A stretch of 16,664 nucleotides of DNA. Source: JBGTCD01 sp041749015. Lineage in GTDB: Bacteria; Bacteroidota; Bacteroidia; Cytophagales; Cyclobacteriaceae. This document shows, in pieces, positions 1 through 6,246 of this stretch. Where the stretch lies: contig JBGTCD010000014.1 of NCBI GenBank assembly GCA_041749015.1, positions 1 through 16,664 on the forward strand, written 5' to 3'. A model generated the notes under the pieces. That model did no database searches. It saw only the letters and a program-made list of their open reading frames with translations, and was not told where the DNA came from. The translations under genes were made by a program, and so were the position numbers. The first letter of the stretch is position 1. Each line of letters opens with the position of its first letter.

Positions 1-70
1 GACAATCGACAAAATCCTAAAAAAAAGAAACTTTAATACCCTTCCAAAAGTTTGCCGCTTGAAGGCGGTA

Positions 71-95
71 CGCTGCCAGCTTATGGCTGGTAGCG
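71..95. repeat. Hairpin, 10-bp stem
   Basis: CGCTGCCAGC (71-80) pairs with GCTGGTAGCG (86-95), with one G-T wobble and a 5-nt loop TTATG. No T-run follows on either strand, so it is not an obvious terminator. It lies in the GC-richer gene-less block and could be part of a structured RNA or an element end. Confidence 0.6.
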
Positions 96-172
96 GAAAA
101 GCGGTGTGCCTGTGGTGCGTTGGCAAGGCTGCAGTCCGGAAAAATGCAAATCCTCACGCCTTAAACCGCTCC

Positions 173-262
173 ACAAGTAAAATGATACAGTGATGTTTTA
201 ATGGTTTATTGCACTGCAGAAAAAGCAGAGCAGAATCGGAATCACCCTATCATTTTACTTGT
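173..262. repeat. 22-bp imperfect inverted repeat
   Basis: Positions 173-194 (ACAAGTAAAATGATA then CAGTGAT) are the reverse complement of 241-262 at 20 of 22 bases, including a perfect 15-bp outer arm (173-187 against 248-262). The spacer is 46 bp. The arms are too far apart and too AT-rich for a standard terminator and are not explained by a coding gene. They may be a protein-binding site, the ends of a very short insertion, or the foot of an RNA fold. Confidence 0.75.
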
Positions 263-1000
263 CCGCTATTTAGCCGACCCTCAAAAAGCCCATTTGCATT
301 TTCCTCCCTTTGCTTGCCATCCGCTCCTCGGCACGTCTGTTCCCTTTTGCTTTTTTGTTGATTGATGAGCCTCCGGCAGGTAGGCAAAAAAACAAAACCA
401 CAGCCAGAGTTAGGCGGGCCTGCGACCACCGCCAGGCACTGCCAATCATGCTCGTTCCTCACACTCCTCTTGGCAGGCTGGCTGGTGGTACCCGCAGTGG
501 CCCGCAGAGCAAACAGTATAGGCAATAGCAAAGTAATTAGTTTTAAGCAATCATCATCAAACCTTTAGTATGCAAAATCCTTCCGCGCTCTGTGGGCAGG
601 TTTACATTTAATAAAGTGAGGCAGTTCGCTTGGAGCATCCCGATAAAAACCAAATGGCAGGAAAGGGAGTGCCAAACAGCAAAGGGCAATGATGCCATTT
701 ACTTTTTTTCGAGATGTTTAAATTTTTTCGCTTCACATGTGTCCCCTGGAAATCATTGAGAAAAGCAGATTAAACAAGGACACCTTCTCATAGGCTTTAG
801 CTGGTTCTATAAATCAGACTTTTTTCTGTCCTCTGATATGAATTATAGTAACTGTAACTTTCACAATAAGCTAGTAGAGATATAGCTACAAGGATGAGAA
901 AGATAAGAATGGAAAGGTAGTGTTATAGGTTGTGAATCAATTGATTAAATACTTTTGAACTCTCAAAAATCCTCTGCATTTTTCCTAAATCTGATGAAAT

Positions 1001-1038
1001 AATTACGTCCTAAAATAGGAAATAAGGACGTAGTAATT
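1001..1038. repeat. Hairpin with bulge in AT-rich DNA
   Basis: TACGTCCT (1004-1011) pairs perfectly with AGGACGTA (1025-1032). The stem extends to AATTAC/GTAATT after a short bulge, and the loop is 13 nt. A short T-run (tttt) follows on the plus strand, so a weak plus-strand terminator is possible, but no gene upstream needs one. Confidence 0.45.
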
Positions 1039-1160
1039 TTGAAGGTAAGAAGTAAGGAAATGAGTTCCAGAAAAAGAAGAAGTAACAAATAAGGAAATGA
1101 TAAATGGCTTTTGCTGAACCACTTTATTAGTAAGGGGAAAGGGAAGATCTATTTAGCGGG

Positions 1161-1334
1161 ATGAAATCCTTTAGGGCAAGACAAAAATTTATTGTGATGG
1201 AAAAAGAAGAACGAATACGAATTAAAGTGCTTTGGATGAGCTTTGAGATCAATAACCCAGGAAAACAAAGCTTCAAGATTATAAGCCTCATACTAGTATT
1301 TATAATAGTAGTAATGGTATTAATAAAATATTAA
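1161..1334 (+). CDS. Possible small single-pass membrane protein (57 aa)
   Basis: An open frame from ATG 1161 (alternative ATG at 1197, giving 45 aa) ends at TAA 1332-1334. The N-terminal two thirds is charged (a Lys/Glu/Arg-rich stretch around MEKEERIRIKVLW), and residues about 38-55 form one hydrophobic helix (ISLILVFIIVVMVLI) ending in a lysine and tyrosine. That pattern is typical of small type-II-like membrane proteins. The region is AT-rich, and runs of ATA/GTA/TTA codons can create such a helix by chance, so the call is tentative. It ends 18 bases before the RHS-tip gene and in the same reading frame, so only one stop and six codons separate them. I do not recognise a family. Confidence 0.33.
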   Translation: MKSFRARQKFIVMEKEERIRIKVLWMSFEINNPGKQSFKIISLILVFIIVVMVLIKY

Positions 1335-1352
1335 AACTATCTTGAAAGCTCG

Positions 1353-2276
1353 ATGGGCTGTTTAAAATTATATAACCAAGAGGCAGGGGAAGGCATAGTC
1401 AAAACCGCATTTTTTTCAGGGGGGAGCCTAGAGAAAAAAGGGGTTTCGCTAAAAAATCGCATAGATTACTATCCTTTTGGTTTAACTTTCAATAGCTACA
1501 CAAGAAGTTATATAACCCCGAATAACTATCTCTACAACGGAAAGGAACTGCAAACCGACCTGGACCTGGAGTGGTATGATTATGGGGCCAGGATGTATAT
1601 GGCGGATATCGGCAGGTGGGGGGTGATTGATCCATTAGGGGAGAAAATGTATCAATGGAGTCCTTACAATTATGCCTTTGATAATCCTATAAGATTCATA
1701 GACCCGGATGGAAGGGAAAATTTGGACATCAACGCCATAGATTCAGGAGAAGAATGTTGTCCGGAATTTTATGTGTTTAAAGCAAAGGTAGAAGGTATGG
1801 GCGATGCTATAAAAGATAAAATGGATATAGCATGGGATAAGGTTGTGGATTTTGTTACACCTAAGAAAGTCGATGTCAAAAAAGGATCCCCAGGTAATAA
1901 AACCGAAAAATTAGATACTGGAATAGAAGATGGCATTGAGGTTGTCAAAGATGGTGGTGATCAAACTGATAATGCTGGAGTTGGTAAGGGGACGGTATTT
2001 GAAGAAAAGGATCCCCTATTGCAAACCCCTAATAGTGATTCAAGGTTAAAAACGTTATTTGGATTAATTTTTAATATTGAGCCATATGATTATATAAAAG
2101 GTGCTGAAATTGTACCAGGAGATTCAGTTCCTGGAAGAGGTCCTCAGGGACAAGTTATAATTATGCCACCGATGAGGAATGGAGGGTATACTCACCTTGG
2201 TGCCAAGACAACTATCACTAAAGAAGATTCTGCTAAATATGATATTAATGAATACAGTGGATATAAGAAACCCTAG
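1353..2276 (+). CDS. Orphan RHS C-terminal tip with unknown toxin-like tail
   Basis: The 307-residue product keeps only the last part of an RHS/YD-repeat protein. Residues about 36-120 match the RHS-associated core: NRIDYYPFG, then YNGKELQ, YDYGARMYMADIGRWGVIDP, YNYAFDNPIRFIDPDG. In full-length RHS toxins this segment closes the shell, and whatever follows DPDG is the variable toxic tip. Here residues 121-307 form a 187-residue tail that I cannot place in a named toxin family; it ends in a more ordered-looking stretch (GPQGQVIIMPP, YTHLGAKTTITKEDS). The hundreds of residues of YD repeats normally upstream are absent. A stop lies seven codons before the ATG, so this is an orphan tip rather than an unstarted full gene. 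As I recall, a start reading MGCLKL is common among Bacteroidota RHS tips. A candidate immunity gene overlaps its 3' end. Confidence 0.8.
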   Translation: MGCLKLYNQEAGEGIVKTAFFSGGSLEKKGVSLKNRIDYYPFGLTFNSYTRSYITPNNYLYNGKELQTDLDLEWYDYGARMYMADIGRWGVIDPLGEKMYQWSPYNYAFDNPIRFIDPDGRENLDINAIDSGEECCPEFYVFKAKVEGMGDAIKDKMDIAWDKVVDFVTPKKVDVKKGSPGNKTEKLDTGIEDGIEVVKDGGDQTDNAGVGKGTVFEEKDPLLQTPNSDSRLKTLFGLIFNIEPYDYIKGAEIVPGDSVPGRGPQGQVIIMPPMRNGGYTHLGAKTTITKEDSAKYDINEYSGYKKP

Positions 2277-2826
2277 CATCTTTTTTATAATAATTTTATT
2301 GTTATTCTTCCAATGCAATCGAGGTGAAAATATTAATTGCATTGATAGATCTAATAAAATTCTAGGGCTCAGCCTTGATATGAAAAAGAATCATGAGGAT
2401 TTAGTTTTCCTTATTGAGAATTCTAAAAATAATAAGGATAGTTTTAATTTTTATTCCAATGTCTATGAAATTATTTTGCATATTCATAATCATTCCGATT
2501 CGATAATAGCTCTTAGCGGGGGTATTAGTAAAGATTTTACAATAATCAATGGGTGTAGTAAAATTGGTAAAGAACCCTATTTGAAATATTCTAGATTTCT
2601 TAGTACCCTACATGATCATTGGGCTGAATTTAATGAAACATCGAATACAGTCTTTCCTAGAAAAATTCAATCCATAAATTATTTATTGAACAATCAATTT
2701 TATGTAGATGATCCTTATTTCAATGAGGAATATTTTAGATATGCAAGGATAAATGATTACGTACTTGACCTTTATATGATTGAGTATTTTCTTATTAATA
2801 TTGTTTTGCCTCACCGTACCGAATAG
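2248..2826 (+). CDS. Hypothetical lipoprotein, candidate immunity protein
   Basis: The open frame begins at 2179, but the first plausible starts for an exported protein are ATG 2248 (192 aa) or ATG 2239 (195 aa). Both place a strongly hydrophobic segment (FFIIILLLFF) near the N-terminus, directly before a Cys at residue 23 that would be the lipidated residue. The lipobox is loose (Gln just before Cys). The rest is a soluble, Asn/Ile/Tyr/His-rich protein with no family I recognise. The gene overlaps the end of the RHS tip by 29 bp in a different frame and is very AT-rich. A short overlapping gene directly behind an RHS toxin tip is the usual place for its cognate immunity protein, so that role is inferred from position only. 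An envelope-anchored location would suit a toxin acting in the periplasm or membrane. Confidence 0.6.
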   Translation: MNTVDIRNPSIFFIIILLLFFQCNRGENINCIDRSNKILGLSLDMKKNHEDLVFLIENSKNNKDSFNFYSNVYEIILHIHNHSDSIIALSGGISKDFTIINGCSKIGKEPYLKYSRFLSTLHDHWAEFNETSNTVFPRKIQSINYLLNNQFYVDDPYFNEEYFRYARINDYVLDLYMIEYFLINIVLPHRTE

Positions 2827-2911
2827 TGGTGGATTAGTAATAAACCTAGACAAATAGTTAAGCTGCTAGCTGACGTATGGGTTTTGCGCACACATGAGTG
2901 GGATCATCCGT

Positions 2912-2937
2912 GCCTTCCAGAAATCGAGGGCTTTTTT
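2912..2937 (+). terminator. Weak possible terminator after candidate immunity gene
   Basis: GCCTT (2912-2916) can pair with AGGGC (2927-2931), including one G-T pair and a 10-nt loop, followed by TTTTTT (2932-2937). The stem is only 5 bp, so the call rests mainly on the T-run and its position 86 bp after the plus-strand stop. Confidence 0.25.
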
Positions 2938-2996
2938 ACTTAGCATAGGCTTTTCTGGTTTTGGCTTGCTACTTCCACAAAGATTCTGAATAAAGC

Positions 2997-3014
2997 ACTT
3001 CGATACATCGAAGT
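2997..3014. repeat. 18-bp palindrome
   Basis: ACTTCGAT, AC, ATCGAAGT forms a perfect 8-bp stem with a 2-bp centre. It lies about 100 bp beyond the stop of the transposase and could be an operator-type site or part of the insertion-sequence end. No matching copy is seen on the other side of the transposase. Confidence 0.5.
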
Positions 3015-3112
3015 AGTGGGTCAGAGGTATTTTGCGGGGAAGATCCTTATGGAGAAGAATATTTGTCCGGAAGCGGAAAGTTTATTGGGGGATCATATGA
3101 TTATTCACTACT

Positions 3113-4417
3113 TCACCTGCAAGTCAGGCAGTTTTCCTTTCGGTTTTGTACGATCCTCAGACTTTTAGCCTGTTGAAATTGTTCTTTGAAGCTCAATGAT
3201 CCGGAAGAATTGCTATATGCTTCCAAAGGGGTAAGGCCATTGAGAGATCCATGAGGACGGGTTTCGTTGTAATCTTTTATGATCCTGGGCAGGAACATCT
3301 CCAGCTTGTCATATTCATGTGCGGTGTGATGGCGCAAATACCGCTTCATGATCTTGTTGATGGCTTCTACAGAGGAGTTGGAAAAGCTAATGTCCTTCAG
3401 TGCAATTACTTTAGTGATCTCCGGGCGATCTGTCTGAAGGAGCAATTCGCCCACGACCACTGCATGATTTTCACTGCCGCCGTCCGCTACCAGAGTAGTA
3501 CACACCTGGTGCGGATGGTACTGATGAATACTTTTCACAGCCAGATCTAATGCCTGCCTTATGTTCATGGCTTTATTTTGGAGGCACATACTCCAGCCAA
3601 GAATCATTTTCGAAAAGTTGTCACTCACTAAAGCAATAAAAGCTTTAGTGCCGTTATCCAGTTTCCATATGGTGGTATCTACATGCAGATACTGGTTTGG
3701 AAAGGAAGCTTTCAGGCCATTCTTATTGGATGGGCGTTTTTTCCATTTTCTCTTCAGCCCCAGCAGATTCACGTATTTGTAAAAGGTGCTTAAGGAAATA
3801 AATAGTCCGTGGTTCCTTAATCCCTCGTAATACAAAGAAATAGCCGGCCAGCAGGCTAAAGCCGGCTCATCGAAAAGCCCTTTTATCTTTTTCACTTCAT
3901 TGCCGGTAAGTTGCAGGGGGTGTTTTTTGATGCACAATTGTAACGGTGATAGTCTACACTGGAAAACCATTTTTGATAGGTGAGCATGAAAAGAAGAAGC
4001 AGAGATCCGGGCTAATTTGAGGCTGATCTTCTTTGGGATAACCGTGAAGAGCCGCTGAATTTCTATGATGAAGGTTTTTATGTGTTGCTTTTGTTTGAGT
4101 ATGGCAGGTACCAGGATGCCAGAGACAGCAAGCCATACCCTTGTGAGTACATAAATTGTTTTTTTTAGGTTTTGGTGTTTTTGTAAAATTTCATACTGAT
4201 GGATTGCTTCCTTCTGAACGTCCCTGAGTTCGTGACCGATGAAAGAGGAGCAGTCGAGACTTCTCCATGTAGAAGCTGTAGAATGGGGAATGAGCTGTTT
4301 GATATGATTTGGGACAAGGCTGTCTTTATCGTGAGCATAAAGCCAGACAAGAAAACTGTCGTAGCGGTTTCGTTGGTAAGGTGACACGGCGGAGTTGGTT
4401 AAAAAACCCGCCTTCAA
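3113..4417 (-). CDS. DDE transposase with integrase core domain
   Basis: The 434-residue product has a helix-turn-helix-like N-terminal part (around HSTASTWR, residues 45-52) and a retroviral-type integrase core from about residue 240. The expected acidic triad is visible: Asp247 in LHVDTTIW, Asp312 in VADGGSEN, and Glu351 in NSSVEAINK, with 38 residues between the second Asp and the Glu. The family-typical ending (DYNETRPHGSLNGLTPLEAY) follows. It resembles rve-domain transposases of the IS3/IS481 kind, and the full core suggests it may be functional. There is no ATG start: the open frame reaches TTG 4417 with a stop at 4442-4444 upstream, and GTG 4387 is a second option. The TTG falls inside the loop of a terminator-like hairpin, so GTG 4387 may be the real start. 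Clear terminal inverted repeats were not found, so the element boundaries are unknown. Confidence 0.8.
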   Translation of the reverse strand: MKAGFLTNSAVSPYQRNRYDSFLVWLYAHDKDSLVPNHIKQLIPHSTASTWRSLDCSSFIGHELRDVQKEAIHQYEILQKHQNLKKTIYVLTRVWLAVSGILVPAILKQKQHIKTFIIEIQRLFTVIPKKISLKLARISASSFHAHLSKMVFQCRLSPLQLCIKKHPLQLTGNEVKKIKGLFDEPALACWPAISLYYEGLRNHGLFISLSTFYKYVNLLGLKRKWKKRPSNKNGLKASFPNQYLHVDTTIWKLDNGTKAFIALVSDNFSKMILGWSMCLQNKAMNIRQALDLAVKSIHQYHPHQVCTTLVADGGSENHAVVVGELLLQTDRPEITKVIALKDISFSNSSVEAINKIMKRYLRHHTAHEYDKLEMFLPRIIKDYNETRPHGSLNGLTPLEAYSNSSGSLSFKEQFQQAKSLRIVQNRKENCLTCR

Positions 4418-4431
4418 TACGTTTTGGCGGG
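4401..4431 (-). terminator. Intrinsic terminator at the start of the transposase gene
   Basis: Read on the minus strand, CCCGCC (4431-4426) pairs with GGCGGG (4412-4407) across a 13-nt loop and is followed directly by TTTTTT (4406-4401). It would stop transcription arriving from the recombinase side before the transposase. Hairpins of this sort near insertion-sequence ends often limit read-through into the transposase. It overlaps the first codons of the open frame if the TTG start is used. Confidence 0.6.
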
Positions 4432-4584
4432 CAAGGAGCCACTAAGATAGGTACTACTCCCCAACCAAAGGACCAATGATCAGGATTTCTTAAAGGCTGT
4501 TGGTATCCGATACCGGGGATCCGGCCAAAGTCTACACCAAGTATAAACCCTGAGAAGGCCCCCAATTTTGGTTTTAAAAAGTTT

Positions 4585-4607
4585 TGTCCCCCTTTCTGTC
4601 CCCCTTT
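4585..4607. repeat. Two tandem TGTCCCCCTTT units, 12-bp period
   Basis: TGTCCCCCTTT occurs at 4585-4595 and again at 4597-4607, separated by one C, giving a 12-bp period. It lies about 130 bp past the stop of the recombinase gene, in non-coding DNA. The period equals that of the TAGGTCAAGTTA repeats on the other side of the recombinase. Arm-type recombinase sites or operator sites are possible explanations. Confidence 0.6.
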
Positions 4608-4639
4608 TTTTCGTAAAGTATTGAAAAACAAAAACTTAA

Positions 4640-4717
4640 ATAGAAATTAAGTACCCAGAGCCAGAGTCGAATGGTAATTGGTACCTTGGTGGTGGAGTTG
4701 CACACCTAAAAAAATAA
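4640..4717 (+). pseudogene. 3' fragment of an unidentified gene
   Basis: After an in-frame stop at 4637-4639 the plus strand reads 25 codons to TAA 4715-4717. The translation has protein-like composition (KYPEPESNGNWYLGGGVAHL, then two Lys) and would be a plausible C-terminus with an aromatic/Gly beta-strand pattern. There is no start codon. It could be the tail of a gene whose body was removed or interrupted by the neighbouring insertion; the scrap frame near 3000-3112 is a candidate for the other piece, but nothing proves the link. The call is speculative. Confidence 0.25.
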
Positions 4718-4737
4718 AGAGATGTCTATTCTTTAGA

Positions 4738-6027
4738 TTATTCCCCAAAAGCTCTTATCATCTGCTCTTTGTTGGTTTTTTGGTCTATTCCATAATAGTG
4801 CTTAAGGATCACCTCTACACTTTTTCCTGTGATCTCCGAAACGATCTTGGGTGAAATGCCTTTTTTGCCGCATAATGAAATGAAAGTCTTGATGGCAATA
4901 TGGGAGGTGACCAGGTTCCACTTGGGCACCAGGTCGTATGACTTATTGCCAGATTGGGTTTTTACCACTTCAACCATTTCATCGATGTTTGCTTTTTTGC
5001 AGACTTCTTTGATGTACTGATTGAGTTTTTGTTCCGAAATGATCGGTAGCTGATATTGATATTTTTCCAGTATGGCTAGGGGCTTGGAGGTTAAGGGAAT
5101 AAATGCCTCTTTTTGATTTTTATGGGTTCTGATTTGGATGGCATTATCCTTAATATGATTTTTATTGAGCCTTATGAGATCGGAGTACCGCAATCCCACA
5201 TAGCAATTGAATAAAAATATATCCCTTACCCGTGCCAAACTAGGTGTTTTAAACTCGAAGGTCTCCAGTTGTGTTAACTCTTCCTCTGAGAGAAAGTAGA
5301 TCTTCCTTTCAGACTTGGGTACTTTGAAATCAGAAAGTCTTGCTGGGATGTCGTACCCGCGTTTACCAAGATTGCGCAGTAAAACCTTCAGGTTTTTTAT
5401 GCTTTTTCCTACACTATTGTCAGAAAGGCCCTTTTTACCGCTTGGTTGAGTAATATGCCTGTATAGAAATTTAGAGAAGGCATCATAAAAGTCCAGATTA
5501 ATGTCCTTCAGAAAAATTTCCTTTTTCATTTTGGCTTCAAATGCCCTGAGGTGGTACAAGGTGTTCCGATAGCTTATTTTAGTATTTTTGGATTTATTGG
5601 TTGTTTCAATAAAATCCTCAAACAGAACAGTGAGACGATGCTCTTCAACCTTTTTTTCCTCAATAATTGGCTCCTGGGGCTGGGAGCCCAGGTAGGTTTC
5701 CTTAACAAGGTCTCCAGTTGGGTTCTTCTTATTCAGACTAAGATGCCTCGCAATCTGAATCAATTCAGCTTTTATGTTTTCGATTTGTGTATTGACCAAC
5801 AGGTCATTTTTTGTCAATGTTTTGATCAAGTCCGAATTTCTTTTGCTGTTATTCAGAAGGGTGGCGGATTGTACTTTTTCTTTTTTGAGATTCCATACAT
5901 TTGGATTAATCTTAACACCTGTGCTGATGTCTATAACCTTTTGCTTATGCCCGTACCGAATGTATATTGTACACTGCCCCTTGGCATTAACTTTATTGCT
6001 TCTTATAACCGCTTTTACTGTAGCCAT
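4738..6027 (-). CDS. Tyrosine recombinase/integrase with atypical catalytic residues
   Basis: The 429-residue product has the three-part layout of Bacteroidota phage-type integrases: an arm-DNA-binding domain (residues about 1-90, opening MATVKAVIRS and including IYIRYGHKQKVIDISTG), a SAM-like core-binding domain (about 130-235), and a catalytic domain (about 245-429). Arg280 in VGLRYSDL, a beta-strand Lys (303 or 306), His376 and nucleophile Tyr411 (in LKHYYG) are present. The Arg expected three residues after His376 is Ile379 (HIAI, followed by Lys380), and the His expected in the GH motif is Lys402 (GKSVEV). So the usual R-K-H-R-H/W-Y set is incomplete. It may be a divergent subfamily that compensates or a decaying enzyme. 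Upstream lie tandem repeats and a possible tRNA remnant, as expected beside an attachment site. The start ATG 6027 gives the normal family N-terminus. Confidence 0.88.
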   Translation of the reverse strand: MATVKAVIRSNKVNAKGQCTIYIRYGHKQKVIDISTGVKINPNVWNLKKEKVQSATLLNNSKRNSDLIKTLTKNDLLVNTQIENIKAELIQIARHLSLNKKNPTGDLVKETYLGSQPQEPIIEEKKVEEHRLTVLFEDFIETTNKSKNTKISYRNTLYHLRAFEAKMKKEIFLKDINLDFYDAFSKFLYRHITQPSGKKGLSDNSVGKSIKNLKVLLRNLGKRGYDIPARLSDFKVPKSERKIYFLSEEELTQLETFEFKTPSLARVRDIFLFNCYVGLRYSDLIRLNKNHIKDNAIQIRTHKNQKEAFIPLTSKPLAILEKYQYQLPIISEQKLNQYIKEVCKKANIDEMVEVVKTQSGNKSYDLVPKWNLVTSHIAIKTFISLCGKKGISPKIVSEITGKSVEVILKHYYGIDQKTNKEQMIRAFGE

Positions 6028-6039
6028 AACTTTTTTATA

Positions 6040-6068
6040 AATATAAAATAGGTCAAGTTATAGGTCAA
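6040..6068 (-). promoter_or_regulatory. Possible recombinase promoter overlapping tandem repeats
   Basis: On the minus strand TTGACC (6068-6063) is followed after 17 bp by TATATT (6045-6040). Read as a Bacteroidota promoter, it gives a TTG upstream element and TATATTTA, close to TAnnTTTG. The upstream element is inside the TAGGTCAAGTTA tandem repeat, so a protein binding the repeats could repress recombinase expression. The predicted leader would be only about 6 nt, which weakens the call. Confidence 0.3.
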
Positions 6069-6072
6069 GTTA
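6049..6072. repeat. Tandem 12-bp repeat TAGGTCAAGTTA x2, first copy
   Basis: TAGGTCAAGTTA occurs twice head to tail, starting 22 bp upstream of the recombinase start codon. An almost identical double unit lies at 6247-6270. The position fits either an operator for the recombinase gene or arm-type binding sites for its N-terminal domain. Confidence 0.85.
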
Positions 6073-6169
6073 TTTCAGGTATTTATTAGTATTTTTTAGT
6101 TTTTGTAAAATCATAAAATGCCTTTAGAGGCCATTATAAGTGTTTTTTAGTAATTATTTGTCATTAAGG

Positions 6170-6189
6170 TCGATTCCCCTACGGACTAC
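6170..6189 (+). other. Possible tRNA 3'-end remnant (attachment-site scar)
   Basis: TCGATTCCCCTACGGACTAC reads like the end of a tRNA gene: most of the T-loop (TCGATT), a T-stem 3' strand (CCCCT), an acceptor 3' strand (ACGGACT) and a discriminator. No tRNA 5' half is next to it; the base before the T-loop is G instead of T, where element-derived DNA would begin. A strong terminator follows 16 bp later, as after a real tRNA gene, and a recombinase gene begins about 140 bp away. I cannot assign the tRNA identity, and a 5' strand of AGTCCGT is unusual, so this is tentative. Confidence 0.22.
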
Positions 6190-6204
6190 GAAATCTCCTA
6201 AAAT

Positions 6205-6241
6205 AAAAACCGCTCTAAAAAATAAATTAGAGCGGTTTTTT
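6205..6241 (+). terminator. Strong bidirectional intrinsic terminator
   Basis: AAAAACCGCTCTAA (6205-6218) pairs perfectly with TTAGAGCGGTTTTT (6227-6240) around the 8-nt loop AAAATAAA, with a T-run on the plus strand and a matching A-run that serves the minus strand. No intact plus-strand gene ends just upstream, so it probably served a gene now lost, for example the tRNA suggested at 6170-6189. Confidence 0.88.
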
Positions 6242-6246
6242 CATTT

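Larger units (their letters stand above)
1..1160. other. Gene-poor leader region, no supported CDS
   Basis: No convincing gene is seen. Roughly 1-660 is GC-richer than what follows and has short open frames on both strands (250-531 minus, 310-568 plus). These overlap one another, have no recognisable domain, and are rich in Arg/Gly/Pro/Cys as expected from translating a non-coding GC-rich stretch. About 660-1160 is AT-rich with stops in all frames. Structured DNA within it (a hairpin at 71-95, a long inverted repeat at 173-262 and a hairpin at 1001-1038) is listed separately. The block could be the non-coding end of a mobile element or an RNA gene I cannot identify. Confidence 0.5.
2827..3112. 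other. Intergenic scrap region between candidate immunity gene and transposase
   Basis: No intact gene is seen. It contains a weak terminator-like hairpin (2912-2937) and a perfect palindrome (2997-3014). A short plus-strand open stretch runs from after a stop near 2993 into the transposase end; its translation (SEVFCGEDPYGEEYLSGSG) looks protein-like but has no start. It may be the remains of a gene broken by the insertion. Confidence 0.4.

Noticed and set aside
250..568. Overlapping open frames of 68-93 codons on both strands
   Set aside because: They overlap each other in several frames, have no domain or signal and show the composition of translated non-coding GC-rich DNA.
1053..1100. 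11-bp direct repeat TAAGGAAATGA (1053-1063 and 1090-1100)
   Set aside because: It is purine-rich low-complexity sequence in which such a match is expected fairly often by chance.
3251..3782. Plus-strand open frames inside the transposase region
   Set aside because: They are opposite the conserved DDE core and have no independent features.
4326..4631. 101-codon minus-strand frame upstream of and overlapping the transposase start
   Set aside because: It overlaps the transposase in another frame, runs through the terminator hairpin and repeats, and has no recognisable family.
4687..4700. TGGTGGTGGAGTTG, resembling the complement of a tmRNA or tRNA CCACCA end
   Set aside because: No T-arm or acceptor partner can be folded around it, and the bases are explained as well by the plus-strand coding scrap at 4640-4717.
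5551..6051. 166-codon plus-strand frame opposite the recombinase
   Set aside because: It is antisense to a well-supported recombinase gene and has a Phe/Cys/Leu-rich composition typical of a shadow frame.
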